Position numbers and translations under genes: made by a program. 35,614 nucleotides of DNA from Pseudoneurospora amorphoporcata (taxonomy: Eukaryota > Ascomycota > Sordariomycetes > Sordariales > Sordariaceae): positions 1 through 35,614 of the forward strand of contig MU859331.1 in assembly GCA_033297205.1 (NCBI GenBank), read 5' to 3'. The notes under the pieces are model-generated. The model made no database searches and was not told where the DNA came from. It was given only the letters and a program-made list of their open reading frames with translations. The first letter of the stretch is position 1, and each line of letters begins with the position of its first letter. Positions 1-11,571 of this stretch are shown here, one piece after another.

Positions 1-415
1 GTCCCTTGCCGGGTTGGCGTGCATTGCCGGCACTCGTGGTCTGGCTAACCGTGTGCCAGATGCTAGTACTGGGCGCCAGACCTGTGACACCTAGGCTCTC
101 CTGCAATTTACAGTTCGCCTTATAGGAGGCGGAAGTAAACGTTAAAAATCACAATAAAAATTCTTGTAATTTGTTAGGTTCCATTCGGATTTACAGCCCT
201 ACCCTCGCCACGGCCCCATAAGTAGTGTAAGCTACCAGGCCGCTACTGGTACGTATGGACTGGCCTATTTGGGCTCTCGCCCATATAGCTAATCCTCTAC
301 GTATATCCCCCTTTCTTTTCCTTCGCACAACAACACATATCTTACCATACCCTTAACAGTACCCTCTCGCCCCGTAATATTTCGCCTAGGAACGATTCTG
401 CAGACAGCTATCAAT
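1..415. other. No gene recognised; upstream of NLR pseudogene
   Basis: I see no coding similarity on either strand. The stretch leads into the ATG of the NLR pseudogene at 416 and may hold its former promoter. No repeat shared with the rest of the window was noticed. Confidence 0.4.
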
Positions 416-2491
416 ATGTCGCTCGTAGCTAGTATCCGGAACATTAGGAGACGACTTTCGCAAGTTAAGAATAGGGCGCTGGGGAAGCATAAACCCAATA
501 GCGCATCTAAGGCAGCTAGCGGAGTCTCATCTCCGCCTACGACCCCGCTAACCGTACTAGCCTTACCGTCCGCGTCGGTACTAGCTTCCGCTTTTGAAAT
601 CTCCCTAATCCCGATAATTATTGCGTATCCGCCTCCCGAATAGATTGTACTATCTACTCTACAACCTCCGAACCCTACTCCCGCCTTGCCGGCCCTAACC
701 TTCTGCCTCGCTACCGCTTCCGATACGGCCTCTTCCCTAAGCCCCGATATCGATCCGTAGGGCCAAGTATATAAGATATTCTAGGAACGGGAGTACGAGC
801 TAACGGTAGACTACGCGAAGCATTTGGCCTCTATGCAAGGCGACCCCCCAGCCAGCATCGACCTTTTAGTACCGCGGTCCGTCGAATCAATCGTAACGCA
901 GCTGTTAGAAGATCGGAAGAAGAAGTAGTAGCAAGTCTCGCTTCTAAGGAGGGATATAAAGATACGAGAGCAGGCGGAGAAGTTGGCAAAGTTTCTCCTC
1001 TAGTCCGACCCGATAGTTAAGAACGCTCTTAGCGCTTAACTATACGCGGCGCTAGCATAGACCGGTGTTTCATTGCTTTTCCCTATAAGTATTATAATCT
1101 TCCCAACTCCTACGCACATACTTACTGGGGTAACTCCTCACAAGCGGTACTACCCAAAACGAGGCCATGCTGAAAGGCTTTAATTTAATCGGCGACGTCC
1201 AAATATATTAGCGAATCTACGAAGAGACTTATTTCCAATCCGAACATCGACAATATTACGAACACCTCGTCGAACCCTTGGCTAAAGTCTATTCGTATAT
1301 TATCGAATATCAAGCCCCCGTTATATACTATCTCTCTAGAGCCCAACTCTTGCGCGCGTGGCAAAATGTAGCCGGCTAGAACGATTAGGTTAATAAAGTA
1401 GTAGAGATTAATAAATTAAATAAAGATTGCAACGGCTATATCGTTTATTTTAATAAAAGGGAAATTAGAGAATGTTAGAATTACTAATTTTAAGAGATAC
1501 AATAGTCGCGGATTATTCTCGGCAAGATCCGGGGGATTTTTAAAGAAGGTGGGAGGTAGACCTAGAGAATTTACGAGGATTAGAAGGAAAGAGCTCTCCT
1601 TCAAAATCTCGCGTCCGACTACGAAGGTTATAAAAACTTCAACCCGCGTAAAGTAAAAGGCACATACGAGTGGTTCTTCAACGATAATAAATTCCGTAAG
1701 TGGCGAGATAATAACACGTCCAGCCTTCTCTGGGTCTCTGCCGGCCCTAGGTATAGAAAGTCGGTCCTATCGCGCGCTCTAATCGACGAGCATCGGCTAT
1801 CCACAAACGTTACGACCTCGACCGTCTGCTATTTCTTTTTCAAGGACGGAGATAAACGCCGTATGTATAGTACCAACGCCTTATATACTATCCTCCACTA
1901 GCTTTTCACGCAGGACCCTGCCGGCGGCCTAATCGGAAATGCGTTGCCCAGCTACAAGAACTACGGTGAAAAGCTAACCCAAAACTTCTCTAAGCTCTAG
2001 CGAATCCTATTAGAGTGTGTTAAAGCCTTAGACACTAGAGAAGTCGTTTGTATTCTCAATACTCTTAATGAATATGATAGAAGTAGCCGGGACGAATTAA
2101 TTAACAAGCTTAAAGACTTCTATTACTAGCCGTACCATCTGGCCTACTTATCTTCGAAGCTTAAATTTCTTATTACCAGTCGTCCATACGACGATTTGGA
2201 GGCTTATTTTAGGAATTTCCTTACGATAAAGTATTTGCGATTCGATGGCGATAACAAGTCTGCCGACATTGGCCGTAAGATCAATTTGGTTATCGATGAG
2301 CGCGTAAATATAATTATAAGTAGTTTTAACGCTAATAATTGACGTAAGATTTCCTAGCGCCTCAAGAGCATAGAGAACCGCACATACCTGTGGCTTTATT
2401 TCATATTCGATATAATTAAGGAGAACCTAAGTCGATACGGGAAGCGGTCAAGCTTTGAGAGCCTATTGTCTAATATTCCATCCTAAGTATT

Positions 2492-3133
2492 TGTTTGCTG
2501 CAATGCGCTAACTAGCCTATGATGATAGTACTAGTATAGGGATGCTACAGTAAACTATACACTTGTAGCTGAGTGGAGCGGAAGCGGTGGTACGACAGCA
2601 GTGCTGAAGGAAGCAGCGTAGTTGCAGCGTAGTTGCAAATACAATAGAAGTGTTATAAAAGAGGTCTTAGAGAGGACTCTGCTCTTAAGACAGAAGACTA
2701 CAGTGAACTCTACACTGTAAGAAAAGACTATATTATATTGCTTAAGTTCTACTTACTTACTTAAGGAGTAACTAACTAACGGAGAGGAGAGGTCTTTATA
2801 TACATAAATGCTAAGTGTCTAGAAGCTTCCAAAATATTGAAGCTTCTATAAGTTAACAGGAGTTCTTGTAGGAGTGCTATACCATAAAAGGAATGAGTTG
2901 AATCTATAAGTTTCTATTGCATTCTATAATAACAAATCAATCTAGGGAGAATGCTAAACAGGTTCGAGAATCCAGAATGCAGTGGTGAAACCTCTGTGTT
3001 CTAGTAGATTCTGTGGGGGGCTGAGTTGACTGATTCCGTAACGTAGAAGGGATAGTGTCCTCAGCAATCAGCCTTCTATACTACAATGTAGTACAGGGCA
3101 GTTACAAGGCACAGTACTAACTACACGTTAACA
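2492..3133. mobile_element. Solo LTR inserted in the NLR pseudogene
   Basis: A 642-bp block begins TGTTTG and ends TTAACA, i.e. 5'-TGTT...AACA-3'. It is flanked by GTATT (2487-2491) and ATATT (3134-3138), a 5-bp target-site duplication with one G-to-A difference. Removing the block and one TSD copy rejoins the NLR reading frame exactly: Pro-Ser-stop(Gln)-Val-Phe on the left runs into Lys-Ala-Tyr-Glu-Lys on the right. No internal gag or pol is present, so this looks like a solo LTR. The superfamily (copia or gypsy) cannot be decided. Confidence 0.8.
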
Positions 3134-4085
3134 ATATTTAAAGCGTACGAAAAGATCTTGAGTAGAAGCTAGGATAAAGTACAAACCAATATGCTTCTCC
3201 GAATCACCCTCACTACTACACGGCCCCTAACTCTCAACGAAGCGAACGTTGCATTAACATTAACTTTATAGAAACAACGGTTCGCATCATACGCGGCCGT
3301 TAAATCAAAATTGTAGCCAAGAGATAAGTTTCAAAGCATCGTTACGAATTTATGCGGCCTCTTTATTAGCGTCTACAACTCAAAGCTATTTTTTATTTAT
3401 TAAATAGCGAGGGAATTCCTTACCAATCGTTAACCGCAAGGCAAGTGGAAAGGGCGCTTAAACATACGAAAGTCGCACAATACGATGTCACTAGTCTACC
3501 TTTATTATTTACTACTACCAAATCTCGCAATACCAATTTAAGACTCTCCTAATTATAAAAGCGTAATCCTACGAGAAATACAACTACAAGATTAGAAGCC
3601 ACAAATCAAAGTAATATTAAATATAAGGAGGAAAAGGAAGCTATCAAACGAGGGCATCACGAACCCGAGCATATAAGTCGGTTCTACCTCTCGTTCCCGC
3701 CTTCCTAATCCGGAAGCTCTATCGATAAGATAAGACTTATACCTTCCATCTAATATATTACGATCGTGCAATTGCCTAGTGGCTAGTCCTCCGGTAACTA
3801 GTCCAGCTATACTATCACACTAATAGTCAAGAACGCTCATTCCTCCCGTACGTAGCTATTCATTAGCCTTTTCACTACATCTCGTAGGAAGATATTATTG
3901 CAAACCAATTACGGAAGGATACGCGCGCGCTTTATAATATAATTGGGGAAGCGAAAGTTTAGGCGCCTAACAATTTCAACGTGAGATGGATCAGTTAGGA
4001 AACTAGGACTAATTTAGCTCTAGTAAGCTATCTGGGTCTAAGGTTGGTTATAGAAAATATCTTGGCTAAGGAGACAATAAATATT

Positions 4086-5570
4086 AACGTACAAAGCGGA
4101 CTCTATAGTACGGCGCTCTATACGGCCTCCTTCTAAGGCTATAAAGAGGTCGTCGAAATATTGCTCAGTAAGGGCGCCGACGTTAATACACAAGGCAGAA
4201 ACTACGGCACGGCGCTCTAAGCGGCCTCGTTCCGAAGCTACAAAGAGGTCGTCGAAATGCTATTCGATAAGGGCGCCGACGTTAATGCACAAGGCGGGCG
4301 CTACGGTACGGCGCTCCAAGCGGCCTCGGAACGAGGCCACAAAGAAATTGTCAAGATGCTACTCGATAAGGGCACCGACGTTAATACACAAGGCGGAGAC
4401 TACGGCACGGCGCTCCGGGCGGCCTCGTTCTAAGGCTACAAAGAGGTCGTCGAAATACTACTCAATAAGGGCGCCGACGTTAATACACAAGGCAGAAACT
4501 ACAGCACAGCGCTCCAAACAGCCTCGTTCCAAGGCTACAAAGAGGTCGTCGAAATACTATTCGATAAAGGCGCTAACGTTAATATACAAGGCAGAAACTA
4601 TAATATAGCGCTCAAGGTAGCCTCGTTCGAAGGCTACATCGAAGTCGTTAAAATAATATTAGGTAGGAGCGCTAACGTTAATACACAAGGTAGAGACTAC
4701 AATATAACGCTCTAGGCGGCCTCGTTCTAAGGCTATAAAGAGGTCGTCGAGATACTACTCGATAAGGGCGCCGACGTTAATATACAAGGCGGGCGCTACG
4801 GTACGGCGCTCCAAGCGGCCTCGTTCCAAGGCTATAAAAAAGTCGTTAAAATACTACTCGATAAGGGCGCTAACGTTAATATACAAGGCGGGCGCTACGG
4901 TATAACGCTTTAAGCGGCCTCGTTCTTAAGTTGTAAAGAGGTCGTTAAGATGCTACTCGATAAGGGCGCCGACGTTAATACCTAAAGCGGACACTACGGC
5001 ATAGCGCTCCGAGTAGCCTCGGTATAAGATTACAAAGAGGTTATTAAAATACTATTCGATAAGGGCGCCGACGTTAATATATAAGGCGGGCGCTACAGTA
5101 CAACGCTTTGGGCGGCCTCGCTCCAAGGCTACAAAGAGGTCGTTAAGATGCTATTCGATAAGGGCGCCGACGTTAATGCACAAGGTAGAGACTACGGCAC
5201 GGCGCTTTAAGAGGCCTCGTTGGAAGGCTACAAAGAAGTTGTAGAAATGCTGCTAAATAAGGGCGCCGACGTTAATGTACAAGACGGATACTACGGCACC
5301 GCGCTCTAAGCGGCCTCGGTACGAGGCTACAAAGAGGTTGTTGAGATATTGTTCGGTAAAGGCGCCGACGTTAATGCACAAGGCGGGCGCTACGGCACGG
5401 CACTCCAGGCGGCCTTGGAAGAAGGTCACAAACAGGTCGTCGAGATGCTACTCAACAAGGGCGCCGATATTAATACGCAAGGCGGAGTCTTATAATATAG
5501 CGTTCTAGACGGCCTCCGTACGAGGCCACAAAGAGGTCGTCAAGATGCTGTTCGATAAGGGTTAGGTCGT
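4086..5570 (+). repeat. Ankyrin-coding tandem array, about 15 x 99 bp
   Basis: The 99-bp (33-codon) unit is marked by GADVN at its start and GYKEVVEMLL near its end. Units recur with a strict period (GADVN-type motifs near 4168, 4276, 4375, 4474 and so on to about 5465). DNA identity between units is high. CAA-to-TAA and CAG-to-TAG stops are scattered among them. The array is the C-terminal ligand-sensing region of the NLR pseudogene. Confidence 0.85.
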
Positions 5571-5575
5571 CGTTC

Positions 5576-5954
5576 TGAGAATAGGAACGGGATGTAAATA
5601 TCACGAACATCGAAGGATCCCTTTTCAACAAATAAACCTTTATTTAATTATATAGATTAGATATAGCGCCGTTTCTAATATATAAGATACGTTTCTTGGA
5701 TGGAAATAGAGAGAGCAAGACGTATATTCTATATGTACCTAAGTATCAAATACTTCGCCTGTGGGCCTTAGACGTCAAAACTCAGCCTCATTTCTTGAAT
5801 GACTTGGCTGTTTGTATGCCACTCCAATCGGCCTTTTGGTTGAACTGGGCAAATAGGGAGGAGCTGGAAACAATACACGCAAATCACTATATAATTCTCT
5901 CTACTAATTACACTAATTCGCGAAGCTATCTCTCCGTAATACCTTTGGATCCTC
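5576..5954. other. Spacer after the NLR; unsupported ORF
   Basis: An open frame on the plus strand (5696-5968, 90 codons) has no recognisable domain and overlaps the end of a minus-strand remnant. I do not call it a gene. The rest is A/T-rich spacer. Confidence 0.3.
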
Positions 5955-6179
5955 TTAGGCTTCCTTAAGAATCCGCCTCATCCGGCTATACAATCCTTCG
6001 TCCTCTTTTTCCCACCTCCCACCGTTCGGAAATACTGCTTTCCGTAGCCTGTTGACACAAGGTATCAATGGCTGGTAGTACGGCGTAAAGTACTCTTCGG
6101 CACATTTGATGAAATCCCCTTCATGAACCACTTGCCCCTTCTTCGCGTCTGCCAACTGTTCCAGGTCGTAATAGTTCCA
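5955..6179 (-). pseudogene. Unidentified protein remnant (C-terminal end)
   Basis: Seventy-odd codons of ordinary protein composition end with MRRILKEA-stop. Upstream, the same frame continues sensibly past a TAG at 6180-6182 (...VRKFE-stop-WNYYDLEQLAD...), consistent with a CAG-to-TAG change. I do not recognise the family: no signal peptide, membrane segment or known motif is visible. It could be the 3' end of a larger decayed gene or a chance frame. Confidence 0.3.
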
Positions 6180-6182
6180 CTA

Positions 6183-7564
6183 CTCAAACTTTCTAACAAT
6201 TAGAGGTTACGAGAGACAAAGCTGAACATATTGATTCCATATCTATAGTAGAATCACAAGATAAAGAAGAAAAAGAGGGAAACGTACAAAGGCGCGCCTG
6301 GCGCCCAGGGTTTCAACCCAGGGCCCAAATGGCCGGTGCACGCGGCACGACATCACGTATCCTCTTGGCAGCATTGCTCGCTGGTTATGGACATCGGTCT
6401 CACTCAGCAGGCTGTTGGCAACACAGAGCCAAAATCTCACTCGGTCTCCAGAGGAGCTTTATGACATTTAAGTGGCTGGCTGTCTTCTCAAGCGATTAGT
6501 GGCTTATCTATGGGAGAGCGGACGTGATATGGACTGCTTTCGCCTCAAAGAACAACCCTGCCATTGATGTGCAAAAGCAAGTGATATTATTCCTGTATAA
6601 AGCGTGAAGGTTCAGGAAAGAGTAAGAAGAGTGAAAGCCGCGCGCAGATGGATTGATGTAATCCATCTGGGCGGACCCATTTCCTTATCTTATCCTTATC
6701 TTATCTCTCAATACTCTACATACATAAAAATGATCCGTATCAGGACGGGATCCCGACCGCGCGGTGCGAATGATCTGGAACCATTCTTCCGACCAGACAC
6801 TGGCACGTGGCACGAGATACCGGCCTCGTTTGCACTCTTCCTGTAGTGAAACCTCCATCTTCTTTCGATAAAAAAAGAGCCATTTCCATGATCATTTTTC
6901 TCTTTCCACTTGTTTTCTTGTTTCCTTTGCAGATATCGCGTCCATATCGTCTTCAAAGAGTCGTTCCTCTCCAAGCGCACTGCGCCGACCGCAACCAATC
7001 TCAACGCCGCCGCCACTTTGTTTCGCAGCCCTGGCTATTGGGTTCCCCAGTTAGCTGGCTCAGGTCCGTGAATGGGATGTTCAAATCATCTTGGACCAGA
7101 GGGACAAAGAAGGCGAGAGAGAGAAGATGTTGTATTGAAGAAGGAAACAGAGCTACGAACGATCGCGGGGAAAAGGCTAGCTAAGCGTGGTGGTGCTGGG
7201 AAGAAGTGGGCCCAGCCCGGCAGGCACGGCTGACCGTGAGCCGGCTGGGCACAAGAAATCACTAACAGGAATGGGTGCGATTCTCACCAAATCTGTTACG
7301 GTTCTGCACACCCCATTAACGAAACCACCCACCAGTAATGCCAAGGAAATCAGGTCAAAATCAGGTGACATGGTTGGACCGCTGACATCGATAGAGGATA
7401 GCCAGACTCCACGTTTGAAATCTGACAGGTTGCGAGGGCAGTGCAGCTGCAGAGCCCAGCAAGGCCAAAGAATCATTGGAACCAATCAGTGGTGGTTCTC
7501 CCGAAAAAGACCCGAGTGCCTTGCAATTCAATGCAGGTTTGTTTGTTTGTGGTTTGGTGCTTCG
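6183..7564. other. Non-coding or unrecognised stretch
   Basis: Frames on both strands are short, overlapping and without family features. Two things stand out. One is a hairpin at 6645-6669. The other is a 21-bp segment at 6501-6521 that recurs with one mismatch at 18508-18528, beside the CorA-like fragment. Confidence 0.35.
6645..6669. repeat. Perfect 10-bp inverted repeat (hairpin)
   Basis: CAGATGGATT, a 5-nt loop (gatgt), then AATCCATCTG. The arms are exact. It stands alone with no gene attached and may be a scrap of a foldback element or an incidental palindrome. Confidence 0.6.
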
Positions 7565-7618
7565 GCGTCTTTCCTGTTCCGCAGCCCTGCCCCGTATACA
7601 TCTCTGTCAGCCAATCGA
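7565..7618. repeat. Dispersed 54-bp segment, copy 1
   Basis: About 54 bp ending in ...cagccaatcga. It recurs at 11868-11920 with a few substitutions and a 1-nt length difference. Here it directly precedes, and slightly overlaps, the BTB coding fragment. At the other site it lies upstream of the SesA fragment. Confidence 0.7.
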
Positions 7619-7947
7619 ATGAACCGGCAGCGGACGCCCTTCTGACTCATGCAAAAATTTACGCCTTAGCAGAGAAGTACTTGATCAGTGGACTGAAGGC
7701 TGTTGCGCTTCGACAATTCAAGGCGGCGGCTACTGTCTCCTTGGACATCGATGATTTCCTTGGGGCAGCGCTAGTGGTGTACGAATCCACTATTGAAGAT
7801 GACAGAGGCTTAAGAGATGTCGTCGTGGAAACCCTTTATAAGAATTCCGAATGGCTAGACGAGGAGAAGGTGCGAGATGTGGTTAAGGAGTTGGGAGCTT
7901 TAACGTATGATATGGTTATATATATGCGCCAAAAGCGTATGTTCTAA
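7611..7947 (+). pseudogene. BTB/POZ-domain protein, 3' part only
   Basis: The translation matches the C-terminal half of fungal BTB proteins. It has the LLTHAKIYALAEKYLISGLK block, a helical segment with VYESTIEDDRGLRDVVVETL, and the terminal helix VVKELGALTYDMVIYM, ending at TAA 7945-7947. The first half of the domain (the strand-helix region that binds partners) is missing upstream. The frame is open further left, but that sequence is not BTB-like. An acceptor-like CTGTCAG sits just before 7611, so the fragment may be the last exon of a 5'-truncated gene. BTB proteins usually act as dimerisation modules or CUL3 adaptors; this copy is unlikely to function. Confidence 0.72.
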
Positions 7948-8394
7948 ACTAGGTCTTAGGTTAGTTAATACGTTAACGAGATGGTCCCAATGAGGTCTGA
8001 GAGATGATGCCGCCCAATCCGGAGATTGAGGCGCTGGAGGCCATTGCGAGTTGCTCGGCTTCGGCAGTTACTGTCCGGTTGTGCTCCCACCGCTCCGTCA
8101 TTCTCGGGGCCCACTCCGCTGCCACGGCCCCGCCCGGTCCGCAATACCGCCCCACTGATCGCAACCGCACCCCGAGATGTCGAGTCTCAAGGAGGATCAC
8201 GTGAATTCTTCGCACGCCCAGACGGCACAACCAGACGGGCGGCACAATCAATCGGGCGGCACAATCAGAAACATCAAGGCAATTGAAGGACTCACCATTG
8301 TTGCCGGGCTTGGTTGCGATCACGGTTGTCGCAATCGTGGTTCCAGGAGGAGATATCTCGATGGGAGAAACGGAGACAGCATTCTTGTTTGTAT
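7948..8394. other. No gene recognised; part of a duplicated segment
   Basis: GC-rich short frames overlap on both strands with no family signal. From about 8341 rightward the sequence matches 14591-14614 plus 15144 onward. It therefore represents the site without the LTR that is present in the second copy. Confidence 0.45.
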
Positions 8395-8520
8395 TCTATA
8401 TAGGATTCTAATTTAGTTCGTTTTATAGCTCCCTCCACTATGTTTTCTCTTCTCCTCTTCTTCTGTCCCTGTTTTAGTAGGCATTCCTTATCAATAACAA
8501 CTCCTGTTTGCCATTTCTCA
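8395..8520 (-). pseudogene. 3' fragment of the small zinc-finger gene (copy of 15187-15510)
   Basis: The reverse strand encodes QTGVVIDKECLLKQGQKK, matching the C-terminal tail of the intact ORF at 15187-15510. A 1-nt deletion then shifts the frame, and the original stop is lost. The zinc-finger half is absent: homology stops at about 8517, against the 50-bp dispersed segment. Confidence 0.75.
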
Positions 8521-8523
8521 GCC

Positions 8524-8573
8524 CGGAACGGGAACCTGTCCCAACTTTTCTCTTGTGCCTACGTATGAATAAC
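8524..8573. repeat. Dispersed 50-bp segment, copy 1
   Basis: Fifty bases recurring at 11572-11621 with a single C/T difference. At both sites it sits at a junction: here next to the truncated zinc-finger fragment, there right after a 518-bp repeat. It carries the partial palindrome GGGAACCTGTCCC. Confidence 0.8.
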
Positions 8574-8595
8574 TAAACCTGGGTAAACCACAACG

Positions 8596-8814
8596 CTAAA
8601 TATCCCAAATCCATTTGCGTAGATGATTTTCTTTCTCTATGTCAACCATATTCAAGATTGCCAAGGCACTCTTTCCGTAGCAGTTCTTCCATCTAGCGTA
8701 TATCAAGATCAACGGGTCTATCTTCTTCCCGTCTATGTCATAAACTTCGAGCTGTTGAATCCCACTTTTTCGTTGTCGTTTATAATTCGATAAGGATATG
8801 CGATGCAGTTCCAA
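8596..8814 (-). CDS. Short hypothetical ORF, 72 codons
   Basis: An open frame with fairly protein-like composition (…VYDIDGKKIDPLILIYARWKN…), just downstream of the GH47 pseudogene on the same strand. No motif is recognised. It could be a remnant of a transposon-borne protein or chance. Confidence 0.2.
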   Translation of the reverse strand: MELHRISLSNYKRQRKSGIQQLEVYDIDGKKIDPLILIYARWKNCYGKSALAILNMVDIEKENHLRKWIWDI

Positions 8815-8853
8815 ACAGCTCTATTATCATTACCCCTCTGGACATATGTTCGC

Positions 8854-10747
8854 CTATGACTTCGGTCGGAGGAACGGGTGTGCTTCGGTATTGAACACGT
8901 ATTCGTCGAGGTTGATGATGTTGGGAGGAGAGAAGATCAAGTAGAAGTATTTGAGAGTCTCGGCCAGCCAGAAGCTCTGTAGCAGGAAGCACATTAGTTC
9001 ATATTACCAAAAATTTGTCCCTGGGAAAAGTGCCGCTTACCTCCATCGAGTCAGACTTCGTGGTTGGACCCCTGACCGTGACATCAGTAATGGCCGAGTA
9101 CGCCAGCTCGGTCTCTGTGGCATTCACAATGCTTTCAAACATCTGCCATGCTAGATCGCGTAAGTCTTCCTTACCCGTCATGCGGTACAAGAGGAAGATA
9201 CTTTCAATGGCCTCTGGCCGCAGGATATACCTGGCGTCTCGCGCGCTGGCGAATCCCTTCTTGAGATTCTTGCTGCCCTCTTCCTTCCACCTCTCCTCGT
9301 TCTACGGATAGGGAGCATCCCAGGAGCTACTATAGGGTACTATGTTGAAGATCTCGGGCATAACGCTAGTAGGGAACGCATTATACGCCCACCCACAGCC
9401 GCGGGCCAGGCGCTCGCCAATTTCAACGTGTTCGTTGATGTCGAACAGTTTGCCGCCGAGGCCAAACATGCCACCGGTGAAGTAGGTTAAGTGCTGGCCC
9501 TCGGCTACCCGGTCAATCCGGTCGGGGCGGGCAAAGGCATCGCCGACAAACAGGATGTTATGGGCCTTGGCTTCCTCGGCAGGCAGCATGGGCCGGAAGA
9601 GCATGTGTTTCGTGACTACGTGCATAGCGGCCCGATGCATTTTCTCGTATTGCGGCGATAGACCGCCCAAGAGGGCGTGCATCTTGGGCAGATACTCGTA
9701 CAAAGAATCGGCGAGCGCGCCAAGGGTGAAGCCGCTCTCGCCGTTAATACGCTCTTCGCGGAAGTTGATCAGCTTGGGCTATATGCCGGGCAGTTTGGAC
9801 TCGTTCTGGGTGCGTTCGAGGAATTCGGTGATGTGTGTGATGGCGTTAAAGTATCGTTGATCGCCCGTCAGTTAGGTAAGGCGGGTGAACTCGAGCGATA
9901 AGGAGCAGGGAGAGGCCGAGGGGTCGTTTGTGCCGGCAACCTGTACGCCGCGCTTCGCATCCTCAAAGTTGAGCCAGAAGCCGGGCATACGGTTCGGGGT
10001 GTCGAAGCCCATGTAAAGCATATTTCCCAGCTCCGTCGCCTTATCCAACAACGCCTGCTCGCCGCTGAGATCGTAGGCGCTGAGGAGGCCGCCAAGGTGG
10101 CGGATCGTGGTCTCGAACATATTCGCAGCGGTTTCGGTGGTATTTTGCCAGTCCAGCTGGGCAGCAGCGTTAGCGGCGAGATAGAAGTCATCCCACAGCT
10201 CCATGATCCATAGTGTATCGAGCGCATCAACGAGCGTGCCTCCCCAACCGCCAAACGTGGTCTTGCCCTTGCCGCTTACGGGGGCGAGCTCGTCGTGAAG
10301 CTATGCGTGCTCCTTGTAGCTATTCCAGCTGCGTTCGAAGACGGCGCGGACTACCTTTTGTCGGTTTCTTGTAACGGGGTCGTAGACATATTGGGAGAAG
10401 TCGTACTGGACGGGCTTCTGCGGCTTGGACCGGCCGGTCGGTAGCTTGTGCTTGAGCTCGACGGGGAAATATTGCTCGACCTTTGTCCAGTCGAAGCTGC
10501 TCGGCTTGAAGGTGACCTTGCGTCTGCTGCTGGGTGACGGTTTTAGTACCGGCTGGGCCAGCGAATGGCTTCCACCTGGTCGCGGCGCTGTGAGAAGCTT
10601 GGGAGAATCGAATGGGTGGACGAGGAAGAGGACGAGGAGGAAACAGGCGACGCCGGCGACGAGGCGCAAATGTCGTGAACTGGCCATTTTCCTGCGAAAG
10701 AGGCGGAGTCTGGAAGAGAAGGAGAAGGAGTTGGCCGAGGAATTCAT
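8854..10747 (-). pseudogene. GH47 class I alpha-1,2-mannosidase pseudogene, four stops
   Basis: GH47 enzymes trim alpha-1,2-linked mannose from N-glycans in the ER/Golgi as type II membrane proteins. The reading starts at ATG 10747 (or 10687) with a signal anchor (LVAGVACFLLVLFLV). It continues through GWGGTLVDALDTLWIM, GGLLSAYDLSG, SLSLEFTRLT, LTYFTGGMFGLGG, YILRPEAIES (catalytic-site region) and, after a 64-bp intron (8977-9040), a C-terminal exon ending NTEAHPFLRPKS. The Thr of that motif binds calcium in the family. Apart from the stops the length (about 609 codons) is full. In-frame stops lie at 10301-10303, 9872-9874, 9779-9781 and 9302-9304. They replace Trp, Gln, Trp and Gln, all explained by CpA-to-TpA change. 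No frameshift is seen, so inactivation looks recent and RIP-driven. Confidence 0.9.
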
Positions 10748-11047
10748 GTCCCCTCGATGCGTATAAGTGACGGGAGGGGCAGTTGGACCATACTAACAAC
10801 GCTAATGATTATACAAGATGGAAGAGTGGTTCACGTTGTGAACCTTGACTTGGAATGGATGTCTAGCTTCTAAGGATGATGCCACGGTCGCGACACGCCT
10901 CGCTTCTATTTTGTTTGGACGTTTGTCCGCTGGGACGGACGAGATCGTCATTAGCGGGTCACTATAACGGTAGGAGCGATGTCAGTCCTTTCCCTTCTAG
11001 GTTTTAGTGTACTATATACTGTCGCTTAGGAGAAAACGTTCGTTGCG
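10748..11047. other. GH47 upstream region with a 7-bp palindrome
   Basis: This is the former promoter side of the GH47 gene. An exact inverted repeat, GGTTCAC-gtt-GTGAACC, lies at 10828-10844 and could be a regulator site. No gene is seen. Confidence 0.35.
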
Positions 11048-11565
11048 GTCTTCTAATAGTGACGAATGGAGGTGGGGCTTGAAGATAATGTATTAGGATA
11101 TGTTGGGACATGTTAGGACTGGAATCTCTTTGGTACTTTTTGTTAATGCTCTTTTAATTACGTTGGTTTTGCCTTCCAGCTTCCTTTCTTTTTAAAATAC
11201 CCTACTCAATCAAGGACTACATCTGGGTTTATCAAGGGCGGTAAAAAAATGTTCCGCATGCTGGAGTGATCATTGGTGCTGCGTTCACACTGAATTATTA
11301 GCCGCTTGGTGCAAGTGTCCCGAGGGAACGGAACGCTAATTTAGTTTGGTGCACCCCAGAGAAAGTGGGTCTGTTGTAGAATAATTGGATAGTATACGGT
11401 TGAAAAGAAACGTAACATCTCAAAGTGATAGCCCAGTTATACAAGGATAACTTGACGATACTGTATATCTCACGGTGTCATATGTATTGGATATTACCAA
11501 CAGGTGAAAATTTTCTTGAATCTAGAACAGATGCCTTGGATGTTTAGAGTCTATGATGCAATAGT
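11048..11565. repeat. 518-bp dispersed repeat, copy A
   Basis: It matches 13623-14140 in the same orientation over the same length. Differences are scattered and many are C/T or G/A. It carries TGTTGGGACATGTTAGGAC near the left and a TTGGTGC...GGTGCACC block in the middle. Defined shared ends suggest a mobile element, possibly an LTR, but no TSD or coding part was found. Confidence 0.75.
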
Positions 11566-11571
11566 GTGTAT

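Larger units (their letters stand above)
416..5575 (+). pseudogene. NACHT_N-NACHT-ankyrin NLR (STAND) pseudogene, RIP-decayed and LTR-interrupted
   Basis: Fungal NLRs are intracellular STAND receptors used in non-self recognition and heterokaryon incompatibility. Reading from ATG 416 through many stops gives a low-complexity basic N terminus (MSLVASIRNIRRRL), then a helical region like NACHT_N (PF17100; about 790-1600), then a NACHT NTPase. The P-loop at about 1740-1763 reads AGPRYRKS instead of GxxGxGKS. Walker B at about 2045-2080 reads VVCILNTLNEYD, with Asp-to-Asn changes. LITSRPYDDLE follows at about 2170-2200. The post-NACHT helical region resumes at about 3139 (AYEKILS) beyond a solo LTR. 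About 15 ankyrin repeats run from about 4086 to 5570. Stops are mostly TAA or TAG where a Gln or Trp codon is expected, as RIP would produce. An intron probably lies near 1085-1145. The 3' end is approximate. The family call is firm; the gene is clearly dead. Confidence 0.87.

Noticed and set aside
2941..2990. tRNA-like T-arm sequence (GGTTCGAGAATCC)
   Set aside because: No matching D-arm, anticodon stem or acceptor stem; it lies inside the solo LTR.
5275..5508. Basic, repeat-containing ORFs in the ankyrin array (also 4285-4608)
   Set aside because: They are other-frame shadows of the 99-bp ankyrin units, whose true frame contains RIP stops.
9555..9901. Plus-strand ORFs over the GH47 gene
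   Set aside because: Antisense shadows of a well-matched GH47 reading frame.
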